The notes below the pieces were generated by a model that worked only from the letters and a program-made list of their open reading frames with translations, was not told where the DNA came from and ran no database searches. The translations under genes were made by a program, and so were the position numbers. Shown here piece after piece: positions 18,734 through 28,205 of a stretch of 50,000 nt of DNA. The DNA comes from Myxococcota bacterium (GTDB lineage Bacteria > Myxococcota_A > Bradymonadia > UBA7976 > UBA1532): assembly GCA_023150895.1 (NCBI GenBank), contig JAKLJY010000045.1, positions 1 through 50,000 of the forward strand, given 5' to 3'. The number at the start of each line of letters is the position of its first letter. Within the stretch, counting starts at the first letter, position 1.

Positions 18734-19679
18734 GCGGACCCGCCGCGCGCTGATGGTCGGCACCGGTCGCTGCTTGCCGGCGCGGGCCCTCACCAACGCC
18801 GAGGTGGCCGCCGGTCTCGATGTCGACGAGAGCTGGATCGTCGAACGCACCGGCATCCGGGAGCGCCGCCTCGTCGCGCCGGGCGAGGGGGCCGCGACGC
18901 TGGCCGTCGGGGCCGCCGAGCGGGCCCTGGAGAACGCCGGGTTGTCTGCGTCTGCGCTCGATCTCGTGCTCGTGGCGACGGTCACCCCGGACCGCCCGCT
19001 GCCGGCCGTGGCACCCGCCGTCGCCGCCGCCCTCGGCGCGCGCTGCGGGGCGATGGACGTCTCGGCGGCGTGTGCCGGCTTCGTGCACGGGCTGGCGCTG
19101 GCCCAGGGGCAGCTGGAGAGCGGGCTCGCCCGGCACGTCCTTCTCGTCGGGGTCGAGGTGCTGACGCCCCTGCTGGACTTCAGCGATCGCGAGACGTGCA
19201 TCCTTTTCGGCGACGGCGCCGGTGCCGTCGTCCTGTCTGCGGTCGATGCGAGCCTGGGGCGAGGCCTCTCCCGCGTGGCGCTCGAGTCCGACGGGGCGGC
19301 CGCGGACCTGCTCTTCGTCGACCCGGCCGAGCGACGGATCCGCATGGAAGGGCGCGAGGTCTTCCGGCGCGCCGTGACATCGCTCGGCGATGTGATTGTC
19401 CGCACGCTCGAGGCGGAGGGCTGGCCGCCGGAGACGGTCGACCACGTCGTGCCGCACCAGGCCAACCTGCGGATCCTCGACGCGCTCTCGCGGCGCGTGG
19501 GCATTCCGCGGGCACGCGTTCATGCCAACGTCGACCGCTACGGCAATACCAGCGCGGCCAGCGTTCCAATCATGCTCGACGAGCTTCACCGCGCGGGCCA
19601 CCTCGCGCCCGGCGAGCGCGTGCTGATTCCGGCCCTGGGGGCCGGTCTCGTCTGGGGGGCGGCCACCCACGTCTGGTGA
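18726..19679 (+). CDS. fabH: Beta-ketoacyl-ACP synthase III
   Basis: FabH condenses acetyl-CoA with malonyl-ACP to start fatty-acid synthesis. The 317-residue product has the Cys-His-Asn triad at Cys116 (DVSAACAGF), His244 (VVPHQANLR) and Asn274 (YGNTSAASVP), plus FGDGAGAVVL. The chosen GTG gives VGERTRRALMVGTGRCLP, matching the normal N-terminus; ATG 18753 is the alternative, and an ATG further upstream would put 63 junk-like residues in front. The gene overlaps plsX by 8 bases. Confidence 0.96.
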   Translation: MGERTRRALMVGTGRCLPARALTNAEVAAGLDVDESWIVERTGIRERRLVAPGEGAATLAVGAAERALENAGLSASALDLVLVATVTPDRPLPAVAPAVAAALGARCGAMDVSAACAGFVHGLALAQGQLESGLARHVLLVGVEVLTPLLDFSDRETCILFGDGAGAVVLSAVDASLGRGLSRVALESDGAAADLLFVDPAERRIRMEGREVFRRAVTSLGDVIVRTLEAEGWPPETVDHVVPHQANLRILDALSRRVGIPRARVHANVDRYGNTSAASVPIMLDELHRAGHLAPGERVLIPALGAGLVWGAATHVW

Positions 19680-19723
19680 GCCCCCGCGGAGCAGAGTGAC
19701 CCGCGCCCGCCGCGGCGCGCGCA

Positions 19724-19752
19724 TTGACAGGCCGGGGGGCTTTCGCTCTAAT
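19724..19752 (+). promoter_or_regulatory. Near-consensus promoter of acpP
   Basis: TTGACA (19724-19729) is perfect, the spacer is exactly 17 bases and the -10 is TCTAAT (19747-19752; 5 of 6). This is the best sigma-70-type promoter in the window. It gives extra transcription of acpP and fabF within the longer run. Confidence 0.75.
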
Positions 19753-19777
19753 CCGGCGCCTTTCCGGAGCGACACCC

Positions 19778-20014
19778 ATGGCCAGCATCGAAGAACGCGT
19801 GAAGCAGATCATCGTCGAGCAACTCGACGTCGCCGAGGACGAAGTCACGCCCGAGGCGTCGTTCATCGACGACCTCGGCGCCGACTCGCTCGACATCGTC
19901 GAGCTCGTGATGGCGATGGAAGAGGTCTTCGACGTCGAGATCCCCGACGAAGAGGCCGAGAACATCCGCACCGTGCAGGACGCCATCAACTACATCCAGG
20001 AGCATCTGGAGTAA
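19778..20014 (+). CDS. acpP: Acyl carrier protein
   Basis: The 78-residue acidic protein carries the phosphopantetheine site [16 protein letters not shown], with the modified serine at residue 37. It matches primary-metabolism AcpP along its length. A GGAG ribosome site lies 8 bases upstream. fabF follows after 3 bases, and the end of acpP contains the GGAG that serves fabF. Confidence 0.98.
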   Translation: MASIEERVKQIIVEQLDVAEDEVTPEASFIDDLGADSLDIVELVMAMEEVFDVEIPDEEAENIRTVQDAINYIQEHLE

Positions 20015-20017
20015 GCC

Positions 20018-21274
20018 TTGCGCTGGTTGCCCCGGCGAGTGGTCGTCACGGGCCTCGGGCTGGTCACGCCGCTCGGGGTCGGTGTGCAGGCCAACTGGAG
20101 CGCCCTGCTCGCGGGACGCAGCGGCATCGGCCCGATCACGGCCTTCGACGCCTCGGGCTTCGACGTCCGGATTGCCGGACAGGTGCGCGACTTCGACGTC
20201 GGCGCGTTCATCGGGCGCAAGGACGCGAAGAAGATGGACCCGTTCATCCACTACGCCCTGGCGGCGGCACGGTTGGCGGGCGATGACGCCGGGCTGCCGT
20301 GCCCGCTGCCGGAGGCGCAGGGCGACCGGGCCGGGGTGATCGTCGGCTCCGGGCTCGGCGGCCTGAACACGCTCGAGGAGTCGCTCGAGACGTTGCGCAC
20401 GAAGGGGCCGGACCGCCTTTCGCCGTTCACGATTCCCCGACTGATCACCAACCTCGCGCCGGGGCACATTTCCATCGCCTACGGTGCCCGCGGGCCCAAC
20501 GTCTCGGCGGTCAGCGCCTGCGCAACGGGGGCGCACGCCGTCGGCGACGCCGCCCGCCTGGTTGCCCTGGGCGCCGCCGATCTCATGTTCGCCGGCGGCA
20601 CGGAGGCGACGATCACCCCCCTCGGCATCGGGGGCTTCGCCGCGATGAAGGCCCTGTCGACCCGAAACGACGCGCCCGCGCGTGCGAGCCGGCCATTCGA
20701 CGCCGAGCGAGATGGTTTCGTGGCCGCCGAAGGGGCCGGCGTGCTCGTCCTCGAGTCCCTCGAGCGGGCCCTGGCACGCGGCGCGCGCATCTACGCCGAG
20801 GTCGTCGGGTACGGCGCGTCGGCGGACGCACACCACATCACCGCACCCGATCCGGAAGGTCGGGGGGCACGCGCGGCCATGGCGGCGGCCCTGGACGATG
20901 CCGCGCTCCGGCCGGACGAGGTCGGTTACGTCAACGCGCACGGCACCTCGACGCCTTTCAACGACGCCATCGAGACGCAGGCCCTCAAGGCCGTCTTCGG
21001 TGACCACGCCCGCCGGCTCTGGGTGAGCAGCACCAAGGGGTGCACCGGGCACATGCTGGGCGCCGCCGGCGCCGTCGAGGCCGCCTACACCGCCCTGACG
21101 CTCGCCCGCGGCGAGGTGCCGCCCACGGCCAACCTCGAGCACCCCGATCCGGCCTGCGATCTCGACTACGTGCCGGGTGAAGCCCGGTCGGCCCCGATCG
21201 ACGTGGCCCTCTCCAACAGCTTCGGTTTCGGCGGCACGAACGCCTGCCTGGCCCTGCGCCGCTTCCGCGGCTGA
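20018..21274 (+). CDS. fabF: Beta-ketoacyl-ACP synthase II
   Basis: FabF extends acyl-ACP chains. The 418-residue product has the triad Cys168 (VSACATGAH), His308 ([11 protein letters not shown]) and His345 ([12 protein letters not shown]), and ends with the glycine-rich [14 protein letters not shown]. The start codon is TTG, with GGAG 6 bases upstream inside acpP, so the two are coupled. fabD and fabG, usual members of this cluster, are not present here. Confidence 0.96.
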   Translation: MRWLPRRVVVTGLGLVTPLGVGVQANWSALLAGRSGIGPITAFDASGFDVRIAGQVRDFDVGAFIGRKDAKKMDPFIHYALAAARLAGDDAGLPCPLPEAQGDRAGVIVGSGLGGLNTLEESLETLRTKGPDRLSPFTIPRLITNLAPGHISIAYGARGPNVSAVSACATGAHAVGDAARLVALGAADLMFAGGTEATITPLGIGGFAAMKALSTRNDAPARASRPFDAERDGFVAAEGAGVLVLESLERALARGARIYAEVVGYGASADAHHITAPDPEGRGARAAMAAALDDAALRPDEVGYVNAHGTSTPFNDAIETQALKAVFGDHARRLWVSSTKGCTGHMLGAAGAVEAAYTALTLARGEVPPTANLEHPDPACDLDYVPGEARSAPIDVALSNSFGFGGTNACLALRRFRG

Positions 21275-21282
21275 AACACCCC

Positions 21283-21735
21283 ATGCGCATCGCACTCGGT
21301 TCCGATCACGCCGGCTTCGAGCTCAAAGGCCGCATCGCCGCTCATCTGTCGGGTCGCCCCGGCGTCGAGGTCGTCGATCTCGGCCCCGCGGACGCCGGGC
21401 GGGTCGACTATCCCGTCTTCGCCGAGCGCGTCGGGCGGGCCGTCTCCGCCGGCGAGGCCGCGGTCGGCATCCTCGTTTGCGGCTCGGGCATCGGCATCTC
21501 CATCGCCGCCAACAAGATCGCGGGCGTTCGTGCGGCGCTGTGTCACGACGACTTCACCGCCCGCATGGCGCGCGCACACAACGACGCCAACGTCCTCTGC
21601 CTCGGCGCACGGGTCCTGGGTGAAGGGACGGCGCTGTCGGCCGTCGACGCCTTCCTGGCCGGCACTTTCGAGGGCGGGCGCCATGCCGAGCGCGTCGCGC
21701 TGATCTCGCGGCTCGAGACGGCGGGGGAGGGTTGA
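21283..21735 (+). CDS. rpiB: Ribose-5-phosphate isomerase B
   Basis: RpiB interconverts ribose-5-phosphate and ribulose-5-phosphate, the latter being a direct precursor for the riboflavin enzymes encoded downstream. The 150-residue protein starts MRIALGSDHAGFELK and contains the phosphate/active-site loop VCGSGIGISIAANK, then ARAHNDANVLCLGARV. Length and motifs are typical of the RpiB/LacAB family. It lies 8 bases after fabF and 3 before nrdR. Confidence 0.95.
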   Translation: MRIALGSDHAGFELKGRIAAHLSGRPGVEVVDLGPADAGRVDYPVFAERVGRAVSAGEAAVGILVCGSGIGISIAANKIAGVRAALCHDDFTARMARAHNDANVLCLGARVLGEGTALSAVDAFLAGTFEGGRHAERVALISRLETAGEG

Positions 21736-21738
21736 CCG

Positions 21739-22230
21739 ATGCTTTGCCCCTTCTGCAAGAACGAGGAGACGCGGGTCGTCGACTCTCGTGTCGTCAAGGA
21801 CACGGCCGCCGTCCGTCGTCGGCGGGCGTGTGACCGTTGCGAGCGCCGCTTCACCACCTACGAGCGCGTCGAGGAGCTCCTGCCGGCGGTCGTCAAGCGG
21901 GACAGCCGGCGCGAGCCGTTCGACCGCGAGAAGATCCGCCGCGGCATCAAGTTGGCCTTCAAGAAGCGCAACATGAGCGAAGAGGCCATCGACGCCCTCG
22001 TCGACGGTATCGAACGTCAGTTCCAGGACCACCCCGAGCGCGAGGTGCAGTCGGTCACCATCGGCGAGGCGGTCATGGAGTCGCTGCGCAAGGTGGACGA
22101 GGTCGCCTACGTTCGATTCGCCTCGGTCTACCGGCAGTTCCGCGACGTCAACGAGTTCATGGCCGAGCTCACGCGCATCCTCTCGACGCGAACGCAGGCG
22201 CCGCGTCCGGATGGAGCGGCGGGCGCGTGA
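21739..22230 (+). CDS. nrdR: Transcriptional repressor NrdR
   Basis: NrdR senses ATP/dATP and represses ribonucleotide reductase genes. The 163-residue product has the zinc ribbon C3-x2-C6 and C31-x2-C34 ([16 protein letters not shown]), then the ATP-cone ([19 protein letters not shown]). The tail is slightly longer than usual. It overlaps ribD by 4 bases (GTGA). nrdR next to ribD is a conserved bacterial neighbourhood. Confidence 0.97.
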   Translation: MLCPFCKNEETRVVDSRVVKDTAAVRRRRACDRCERRFTTYERVEELLPAVVKRDSRREPFDREKIRRGIKLAFKKRNMSEEAIDALVDGIERQFQDHPEREVQSVTIGEAVMESLRKVDEVAYVRFASVYRQFRDVNEFMAELTRILSTRTQAPRPDGAAGA

Positions 22231-23333
22231 ACCCGGACGCCGTCCACCTGCGCCGCGCCCGGGCGCTCGTCGCGCACGCCGCGCACCGCACCAGCCCGAA
22301 CCCGCTGGTCGGGTGCGTCATCGTGCGCGATGGCGAGATCGTCGGCGAGGGCGTCACACAGCCGCCGGGGCAGGCGCACGCCGAAATCATGGCGCTGCGG
22401 CAGGCGGGCGAGCGGGCGCGGGGCGCGGACGTCTACGTGACGCTCGAGCCCTGCTGCCACCACGGCCGTACACCGCCCTGTACGGACGCCCTGGTGGCGG
22501 CGGGCGTTCGCCGGGTCGTCGCCGGTGTGATCGATCCGAACCCGGTCGTCGCCGGCCGCGGGCTCGATCAGCTTCGAGCCGGCGGTGTGCGGGCCGAGCT
22601 CGCACTCGGGTCCGAGGCGGCGGCCTGTGAGGCCACGATTGCCCCTTTTCGGCGGTTCATCCTCGAGGGTCGCCCCTGGGTCGTCCTCAAGGCGGCGACC
22701 TCCCTCGATGGCCGGATTGCCGCCCCGAGTGGCGACGCGCGCTGGATCACCGGCGAGGCCGCCCGGCGAGATGCCCACCGCCTGCGGGCCGCCTGTGATG
22801 CCGTGCTCGTCGGCGGCGAGACGGTCAGACGCGACGATCCCCGCCTCACCGTGCGCGGTGTGCCCGGGGCAGATCCCCGCCGGGTCGTGCTCAGCCGCAG
22901 CCTCGACCTGCCGGAAGGCGCCGCAGTGCTCGCCCCCGGGACGCTGGTCTTTCACGGCCCGGAGGCTCCCGCGGCGCGGCGGCGCGCCATCCAACGGCAG
23001 CAGGCCGATCTCATCGAGCTCCCGCCGGCCGGTGACGGACTCGACCTGCGGGCCCTCCTCGAACACCTCGGCGGCCTCGGCGTGGTGCAATTGCTGGTCG
23101 AAGGGGGCGGACGCACGCACGGTGGGCTGCTCGCCGCCGGGCTCGCGGATGCCGCCTGCTTCTACGTCGCTCCGAGGCTCCTCGGAGAGGGTCGCCCCGC
23201 CATCGCCGGCCCGGCGTTCGATCCGGTCTCCCGGGGACCCGTGCTCTCGCCGGTATCGACGCGCCGCTTCGGGCAGGACGTGCGCATTCGCGGGCTGATC
23301 CGGTACTCTGAGGCGCCATGTTCACCGGGCTGA
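22227..23333 (+). CDS. ribD: Bifunctional riboflavin deaminase/reductase RibD
   Basis: RibD deaminates and then reduces the pyrimidine intermediate made from GTP. From GTG 22227 it has 368 residues. The deaminase domain has the zinc site H51-A-E53 and [11 protein letters not shown] (Cys76 and Cys85). The reductase domain begins near 150 ([23 protein letters not shown]) and has [14 protein letters not shown]. Both domains look intact. It overlaps nrdR by 4 bases and ribE by 16. No FMN riboswitch precedes it, since nrdR abuts. Confidence 0.96.
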   Translation: MNPDAVHLRRARALVAHAAHRTSPNPLVGCVIVRDGEIVGEGVTQPPGQAHAEIMALRQAGERARGADVYVTLEPCCHHGRTPPCTDALVAAGVRRVVAGVIDPNPVVAGRGLDQLRAGGVRAELALGSEAAACEATIAPFRRFILEGRPWVVLKAATSLDGRIAAPSGDARWITGEAARRDAHRLRAACDAVLVGGETVRRDDPRLTVRGVPGADPRRVVLSRSLDLPEGAAVLAPGTLVFHGPEAPAARRRAIQRQQADLIELPPAGDGLDLRALLEHLGGLGVVQLLVEGGGRTHGGLLAAGLADAACFYVAPRLLGEGRPAIAGPAFDPVSRGPVLSPVSTRRFGQDVRIRGLIRYSEAPCSPG

Positions 23334-23974
23334 TCGAGACCTCCGGCGTTCTTCGCCGGGTCACCCCCAAGGGCCCGCTGGTCACCCTCGTGATCGGCGC
23401 GCCCGCCGCGATGGTCGCCGAGCTGACGCTGGGCGAGTCCGTGGCCGTCGACGGTGCCTGCCTGACCGTCGTCCGCAGCGGCGGCGAGACGTTCGACGTC
23501 GACGCCTCCGCCGAGACGCTCGCGCGCACGACGCTGGGCGCGAGGCGCACCGGCGATGCGCTCCATCTCGAACGGGCGCTGCGCCTCGGCGACCGCCTCG
23601 GGGGGCACATCGTCGCCGGCCACGTCGACGCGACCGGCTCCATCCGCAGCCGGGTGTCGGTCGGAGAGGCCCTCGAAGTCGTCGTCGAAGCCCCGCCAGA
23701 GGTCATGCGCTACGTCGTCGCGAAGGGCTCCATCGCCGTCGATGGGGTCTCCTTGACGGTCAACGCGGTGCTGCCGGACGCCTTCTCGCTCGTCCTGATC
23801 CCGCACACCCAGAGCATCGTCCATCTGCACCGCAAGCAGCCCGGCGAGCGCGTCAACCTCGAGGCCGATCTCCTGGGTAAGTACGTCGAGCGCCTGCTCG
23901 CGCCCCGTGCGGAGGGGTCGGGCCCCCGCCCCCCGATCGACCTGGAATTTCTCGCACGCCACGGATTCGTCTGA
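23318..23974 (+). CDS. ribE: Riboflavin synthase alpha chain
   Basis: This enzyme makes riboflavin from two lumazines. The 218-residue product has the two-lobed duplicated barrel: [12 protein letters not shown] at the start of lobe one, DGACLTVV in its middle, [13 protein letters not shown] at the lobe junction and DGVSLTVN in lobe two. This is normal. The start lies inside the last codons of ribD. Confidence 0.96.
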   Translation: MFTGLIETSGVLRRVTPKGPLVTLVIGAPAAMVAELTLGESVAVDGACLTVVRSGGETFDVDASAETLARTTLGARRTGDALHLERALRLGDRLGGHIVAGHVDATGSIRSRVSVGEALEVVVEAPPEVMRYVVAKGSIAVDGVSLTVNAVLPDAFSLVLIPHTQSIVHLHRKQPGERVNLEADLLGKYVERLLAPRAEGSGPRPPIDLEFLARHGFV

Positions 23975-23977
23975 ACC

Positions 23978-25153
23978 ATGAACCGCACCGACAGTGAGAT
24001 CGTCGCCCGCGTCGAGCAGGCGATCACGACCGTTCGCACCGGCCGCATGGTCATCCTGGTCGACGACGAAGACCGTGAGAACGAGGGCGACCTCGTCATG
24101 GCCGCCGAGCTCGTCACGCCCGAGGCAATCAACTTCATGGCGCTGCACGGGCGTGGTCTGATCTGCCTGGCCTTGACGCCGGAGCGCTGCGACCAGCTCG
24201 ACCTCCCGCTCATGGTGCAGCGCAACACGGCCAGCTTCGGCACGGCGTTCACCATCAGCATCGAGGCGGCGACGGGGGTGACGACCGGGATCAGCGCCGC
24301 CGATCGCGCACACACCATCCGGGTGGCCGTCGCCGCCGGGGCCCGACCCGCCGATCTCGCCCGCCCGGGACACGTCTTCCCCCTGCGCGCGAAGGCGGGC
24401 GGCGTCCTGGTCCGCACGGGGCAGACGGAGGGCTCGGTCGATCTCGCCCGCCTCGCCGGTCTCGAGCCGGCCGGGGTCATCTGCGAAATCATGAACGACG
24501 ACGGGACGATGGCCCGCCGCCCGCAACTCGAGAAGTTCGCCGCACAGCACGATCTCATGATCATCTCCGTGGCGGACCTCATCCGCTATCGGCTCCTGCG
24601 CGAGCGGCTCGTCGAGCGCATCGCCGAGGTCGAGGTGGACGTCGCGGAGATCGGGCGCTTCCGGGCGATCTCGTATCGCAACCGCGTCGACGACCTCGAG
24701 CACCTCGCGCTCGTCAAGGGCAACCCCTGCGAAGACGCGCCCGTGCTCGGGCGGGTGCACCAGGAGAGCGTCCTCGGCGACGTCTTCCGGTGTGACGGGA
24801 CGGACAGCCGCTGGCGGCTGGAGTACGCGCTGCGCGCCATGGAGCGTGAAGGGTGCGGCGTGCTCGTCTACCTGCAGAAGGCGGCCCCCCGGGTCGCCCG
24901 CGAGATGGCCGCCCTCGGGGCGGTGCTCGCGAGCCCGTCCGCCCTGCCCCCGGAGACGCCCGATCGCGGCGCCATCGGCCTCCCGCCCGACCTCCGCGAG
25001 TTCGGCATCGGCGCGCAGATTCTGCTCGACCAGGGGGTGCGCGCCCTTCGGCTCCTGACGTCGAGCCCCGCCAAGATCAAAGGCATCGAGGGGTACGGCC
25101 TGACCGTCGTCGCCCACGTGCCCATTCCCCCCCGTCCGAAAGAGACCCCGTGA
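23978..25153 (+). CDS. ribBX: DHBP synthase fused to degenerate GTP cyclohydrolase II domain (RibBX type)
   Basis: The N-terminal domain (about residues 1-205) is an intact 3,4-dihydroxy-2-butanone-4-phosphate synthase: [27 protein letters not shown] and [12 protein letters not shown]. The C-terminal half aligns with RibA, but its zinc site is broken. The usual HSECLTGD is HQESVLGD (Ser264 for Cys) and RCDCG is RCDGT (Gly274 for Cys). The RQEGRGIG loop is replaced by [11 protein letters not shown]. The last part ([19 protein letters not shown]) still resembles RibA. GTP cyclohydrolase II activity is therefore unlikely, as in the RibBX variant known from Proteobacteria; a separate RibA should exist elsewhere. 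The stop overlaps ribH. Confidence 0.9.
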   Translation: MNRTDSEIVARVEQAITTVRTGRMVILVDDEDRENEGDLVMAAELVTPEAINFMALHGRGLICLALTPERCDQLDLPLMVQRNTASFGTAFTISIEAATGVTTGISAADRAHTIRVAVAAGARPADLARPGHVFPLRAKAGGVLVRTGQTEGSVDLARLAGLEPAGVICEIMNDDGTMARRPQLEKFAAQHDLMIISVADLIRYRLLRERLVERIAEVEVDVAEIGRFRAISYRNRVDDLEHLALVKGNPCEDAPVLGRVHQESVLGDVFRCDGTDSRWRLEYALRAMEREGCGVLVYLQKAAPRVAREMAALGAVLASPSALPPETPDRGAIGLPPDLREFGIGAQILLDQGVRALRLLTSSPAKIKGIEGYGLTVVAHVPIPPRPKETP

Positions 25154-25638
25154 GCCAGCCCATCGTCCACGAAGGCCATCTGACCGCTGCGGGCCGCCGC
25201 TTTGCGCTGGTGGTCGCCCGTTTCAATCACTTCATCGTCGACCGCCTCGTCGAAGGGGCCCTCGACGCGATCGTCCGCCACGGCGGTGACGCGGGCGACG
25301 TGACGATCTTCCGCGCCCCCGGCGCCTTCGAGCTCCCGGTCCTCGCCAAGCGGGTCGCGGAGCGCGGCGGGTTCGACGCGATCATCGCGCTCGGGGCCGT
25401 CATCCGCGGGTCGACGCCCCATTTCGACTATGTCGCCGGCGAGGCGGTCAAGGGTCTGGCGACGGTCGGACTTCAGCACACGCTGCCGATCACGTTCGGG
25501 GTCCTGACGGTCGACACCATCGAGCAGGCCATCGAACGCGCGGGCACCAAGGCGGGCAACAAGGGCTGGGAAGCCACCGTCGCGGCCATCGAGATGGCTG
25601 ATCTCTTCGCCCGCCTGCGGGATGAGGCCGGACGGTGA
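25150..25638 (+). CDS. ribH: 6,7-dimethyl-8-ribityllumazine synthase
   Basis: RibH joins the RibB product with the RibD-branch pyrimidine. The 162-residue protein starts at GTG overlapping the ribBX stop. It contains [48 protein letters not shown] and [19 protein letters not shown]. All are standard for the icosahedral or pentameric enzyme. nusB overlaps its end (GTGA). Confidence 0.97.
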   Translation: MSQPIVHEGHLTAAGRRFALVVARFNHFIVDRLVEGALDAIVRHGGDAGDVTIFRAPGAFELPVLAKRVAERGGFDAIIALGAVIRGSTPHFDYVAGEAVKGLATVGLQHTLPITFGVLTVDTIEQAIERAGTKAGNKGWEATVAAIEMADLFARLRDEAGR

Positions 25639-26141
25639 TCTCCGGTCGCCGTGCCGCGCGGGAGGCCGCGCTCCTCATCCTCTTCGGCGTCGACGCGTCG
25701 CACATCGTGCTCGCCGACGAGGCGCTCGCCCTCTTCCGGACGCACTTCCGCGACGATCCGGACGTCCTCGAGGCGATGTACTCGCCGGAACTGCGAATCG
25801 ACGACGCCAAACAGGTCGGCAAGGCCATGAAGCTCCTCGCCGACGACGGGACGCGCTGGGCGTTCGTCGAGCGGCTCGTCAAGGGCACGATGGACCATCT
25901 GACCGCGCTCGACGACCTGATCGCCCGCTGCTCGTTGAACTGGAAAGTCCCGCGGATGGGCATCGTCGACCGCAACATTCTGCGCTTGTCGGCGTATGAG
26001 CTCGCGTTCGAGAGCGACGTGCCGAGCCGCGTCACCCTCAACGAGGCCATCGAGCTCGCGAAGCGGTACGGCACCGAGGACTCGGGCGCGTTCGTCAACG
26101 GCATCCTGGACCGCATCGCACAAGAGCTCGGGCGGGTCTGA
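25635..26141 (+). CDS. nusB: Transcription antitermination factor NusB
   Basis: NusB binds boxA RNA with S10 and promotes rRNA antitermination. The 168-residue product starts at GTG with [18 protein letters not shown] and has the conserved end [26 protein letters not shown] and [10 protein letters not shown]. It follows ribH with a 4-base overlap, the usual ribH-nusB order. Confidence 0.95.
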   Translation: MISGRRAAREAALLILFGVDASHIVLADEALALFRTHFRDDPDVLEAMYSPELRIDDAKQVGKAMKLLADDGTRWAFVERLVKGTMDHLTALDDLIARCSLNWKVPRMGIVDRNILRLSAYELAFESDVPSRVTLNEAIELAKRYGTEDSGAFVNGILDRIAQELGRV

Positions 26142-26144
26142 CCG

Positions 26145-26552
26145 ATGGCGGCGCCGGCGGGCTCCGGGGAGCGGCGACTGCCGGCCACGGTCGACGGGCT
26201 GTTTCGGGCCCCCTGCGATCCCGTCGTGCTCGCGGTCGGCGACGACGGGCGCCTCGGGTCATTCGGCGCCCTCCTCGACTGGCGCCTGGCCGGGCGCCTC
26301 GCACGGCACGTCTCGCGCAACCCACCGACGCCGGGCTCGCCGCTCCTCGTGCCCGGCTCGGCCCTGCTGCCGGCCGCCCGTTTCGTACTTTTCGCGCGCT
26401 CGACGCCCCTCGAACGCGCGGTCGTGATCCTCTCCGGCCTCGGCCTTCCGCGGCCGGGGATCTGCCCGGACGAGTTCGCCTGGTCGGGCGCCGACGTCGC
26501 GGCGGCGTTCGGCGACGTGCCGGTCGTCCTCTTCTCCGCGGTCCCGGGCTGA
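26145..26552 (+). CDS. Uncharacterised protein, possibly leucyl-aminopeptidase N-domain-like
   Basis: The 135-residue soluble protein starts 3 bases after nusB and ends 3 bases before the lepB-like gene, so it belongs to the operon. It reads VVLAVGDDGRLGSFGALLDW, then RLARHVSRNPPTPGSPLLVPGS and a hydrophobic strand ARFVLFARS. This vaguely recalls the macro-like N-terminal domain of M17 leucyl aminopeptidases. No catalytic domain is present. The family assignment is tentative; the gene itself is well supported by spacing and codon use. Confidence 0.72.
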   Translation: MAAPAGSGERRLPATVDGLFRAPCDPVVLAVGDDGRLGSFGALLDWRLAGRLARHVSRNPPTPGSPLLVPGSALLPAARFVLFARSTPLERAVVILSGLGLPRPGICPDEFAWSGADVAAAFGDVPVVLFSAVPG

Positions 26553-26555
26553 ATC

Positions 26556-27266
26556 ATGGGGACGCTCGTCGTCGGCCCCGCCGCGGTCCACCGGCTCCCC
26601 TGGAAGCCGGCGCTCCAGATCCTGGGCGTGGCGGTGCTCATCACGCTCGTCCTCGTTCGTTACCTGCTCGTCGAGGTCGTGCGCGTCCGCGGGAACACCA
26701 TGGCCCCGGCCATCACGGACGGCGACATGGTGCTCGTTCGCCACACCCGGGCGCCCGGGCGGGGCGACGTCGTCCTCCTCGAGCTCGGCGGGCAGGTCGT
26801 CCTGCGCCGCGTGCTCGGAATTCCGGGCGATCACATCGCCACCGTGGCGGGCGCGCTTCAACTGAACGAGCTGCCGATTCCGACCCGGATCGCCGGGGTC
26901 TTCGGCTACCGAGAGGCAACGGCGAAGGGGCATCGCGAGCACCGACAGCATCTCGTCTTCGAGGAACTCGAGCCGGGTCGTTTCGTCGGCACGCTCGGCG
27001 ATCACGTGGGTGCCGGGCGCCCATGGCGGTTGCGGCTCCCCCCGGCGACCGTCGAACCCGGCTCGCTCTACGTGACCTGCGACAATCGGCGCGAGTGCCC
27101 GGACGACGAACGTCAGGGCCTCGTCCCGGCCGAGGCGGTGGTGGGGGTCGCCCAGTCCATCTTCTGGTACGGCGACACCCGTCTCGTCGCCCCGCCGGAA
27201 GGGGAGTCGCCGCCGCTCACGGCGGGCCCCGTCACGGCGCCGCCGTCGGCGCCGGTGCGTCCTTGA
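26556..27266 (+). CDS. Signal peptidase I homologue with both catalytic residues replaced
   Basis: The 236-residue S26-family protein has one N-terminal membrane helix (about residues 19-39). The nucleophile box reads VRGNTMAPAI, with Thr48 where LepB has the catalytic Ser. The lysine box reads VVLRRVLGIPGDH, with Arg84 in place of the general-base Lys. The DNR motif (CDNRRECPDDERQGLVP) is partly kept. Signal peptidase I cleaves secretory signal peptides at the outer face of the inner membrane; this copy is predicted inactive or mechanistically altered, unless Thr/Arg can serve. It is the last gene of the long housekeeping run, and its stop overlaps the convergent gene by 35 bases. Confidence 0.85.
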   Translation: MGTLVVGPAAVHRLPWKPALQILGVAVLITLVLVRYLLVEVVRVRGNTMAPAITDGDMVLVRHTRAPGRGDVVLLELGGQVVLRRVLGIPGDHIATVAGALQLNELPIPTRIAGVFGYREATAKGHREHRQHLVFEELEPGRFVGTLGDHVGAGRPWRLRLPPATVEPGSLYVTCDNRRECPDDERQGLVPAEAVVGVAQSIFWYGDTRLVAPPEGESPPLTAGPVTAPPSAPVRP

Positions 27267-28104
27267 AGTAGATGGGCAGAAACGCGCGCTGACCGTCCAG
27301 AAGGCCGTCGAACAGCGCTTCGTCCTCGGCCATGGCGTCCGTGACGCAGTCGACGAGCCGGTTGCAGACCGTGACGTCGACGACGACCTGCGGGCGAAGA
27401 CGTTGTCCGACGGCCGTTCGCTCGAGTTCGACGACGAGGGCGCCCCGCACCGAGGGGACGTGCATCTGCGTCTTCTGGGCACAGGCGCGCGCGATCCGTT
27501 CGGCGGCCGACGCGAGGGCGTCGCCGGCCTCGTCGGACAGAGGACCGGCCTCCGTGTGCGGGCGCCCGACCTCGACGCCGCCGGGCGACACGCGGCGGGC
27601 GGGCCCGAGGTCGCCTTCCGCGACCGGAATGCGCTCGATGTTGAGGCGGACACCGGTCGGGCGCACCTCGGGCAGGTCATCGGGGCGGGTCGGCAGGTCG
27701 GCGTTCTCGTCCGTCACCCCGACCGGTTCGACCTCCAGATCGAGGGCGACGCGCCCGTTGCGTTTCGCCTCGATGACGTCGTGGAAGAGCGCCGGGGACA
27801 CGGGGACGAGCAGCGGCGCCTCGGCCCGGACGCGCACCCGCTCGCGGGCACGCGTCGTCTCCTGAAATTCCGGCGGCAACGTGACCTGGATCACGCCGAG
27901 CGTGGGGTCGAAGGCCTGAATCTGGAACTCGTCGGGCAGCACCGGGACGGTGGTCCGCGGTCGCCGACCGCCGGGCAGCAACGCCGGGCGCGGAATGGGC
28001 GCGACGGTGGGCTGCGTCGGGGTCGCCTGCGCGTGCGCACAAGCGGGCGGGCCGAGCAGGGCCAGCGGGAGAATCGCCAGAATCCAGGAGGGGTCGCGTC
28101 GCAT
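27232..28104 (-). CDS. Secreted protein of unknown function
   Basis: The 290-residue protein has a classical signal peptide with likely cleavage after AHA (about residue 25), then a Pro-rich stretch. A mixed domain follows with two late cysteines (CNRLVDCV) and a third in ARACAQKTQMH. The segment from ACAQKTQ to VVVDVTVC resembles, loosely, the small Cys-containing C-terminal domains of myxobacterial AgmX-type or energy-transducer proteins. No membrane anchor follows. It converges on the lepB-like gene and diverges from nfeD. Confidence 0.72.
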   Translation of the reverse strand: MRRDPSWILAILPLALLGPPACAHAQATPTQPTVAPIPRPALLPGGRRPRTTVPVLPDEFQIQAFDPTLGVIQVTLPPEFQETTRARERVRVRAEAPLLVPVSPALFHDVIEAKRNGRVALDLEVEPVGVTDENADLPTRPDDLPEVRPTGVRLNIERIPVAEGDLGPARRVSPGGVEVGRPHTEAGPLSDEAGDALASAAERIARACAQKTQMHVPSVRGALVVELERTAVGQRLRPQVVVDVTVCNRLVDCVTDAMAEDEALFDGLLDGQRAFLPIYFKDAPAPTAAP

Positions 28105-28169
28105 CGTGTGTTCGGTCGCTCCACCCCCGCAAACCGCGTCGCCTCTGCGGGTTGTTCCCGGAGCCGCTC

Positions 28170-28198
28170 TTGCGATGGGTGTGGGGCCGTGTTACCGG
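28170..28198 (+). promoter_or_regulatory. Candidate nfeD promoter
   Basis: TTGCGA (28170-28175), 17-base spacer, TACCGG (28193-28198). Both boxes are imperfect, but the -10 ends 7 bases before the nfeD GTG, matching the leaderless spacing of other genes here. Confidence 0.3.
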
Positions 28199-28205
28199 GT
28201 GAGCC

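Noticed and set aside
22100-22227. FMN riboswitch before ribD
   Set aside because: ribD overlaps nrdR; there is no untranslated leader that could hold one.
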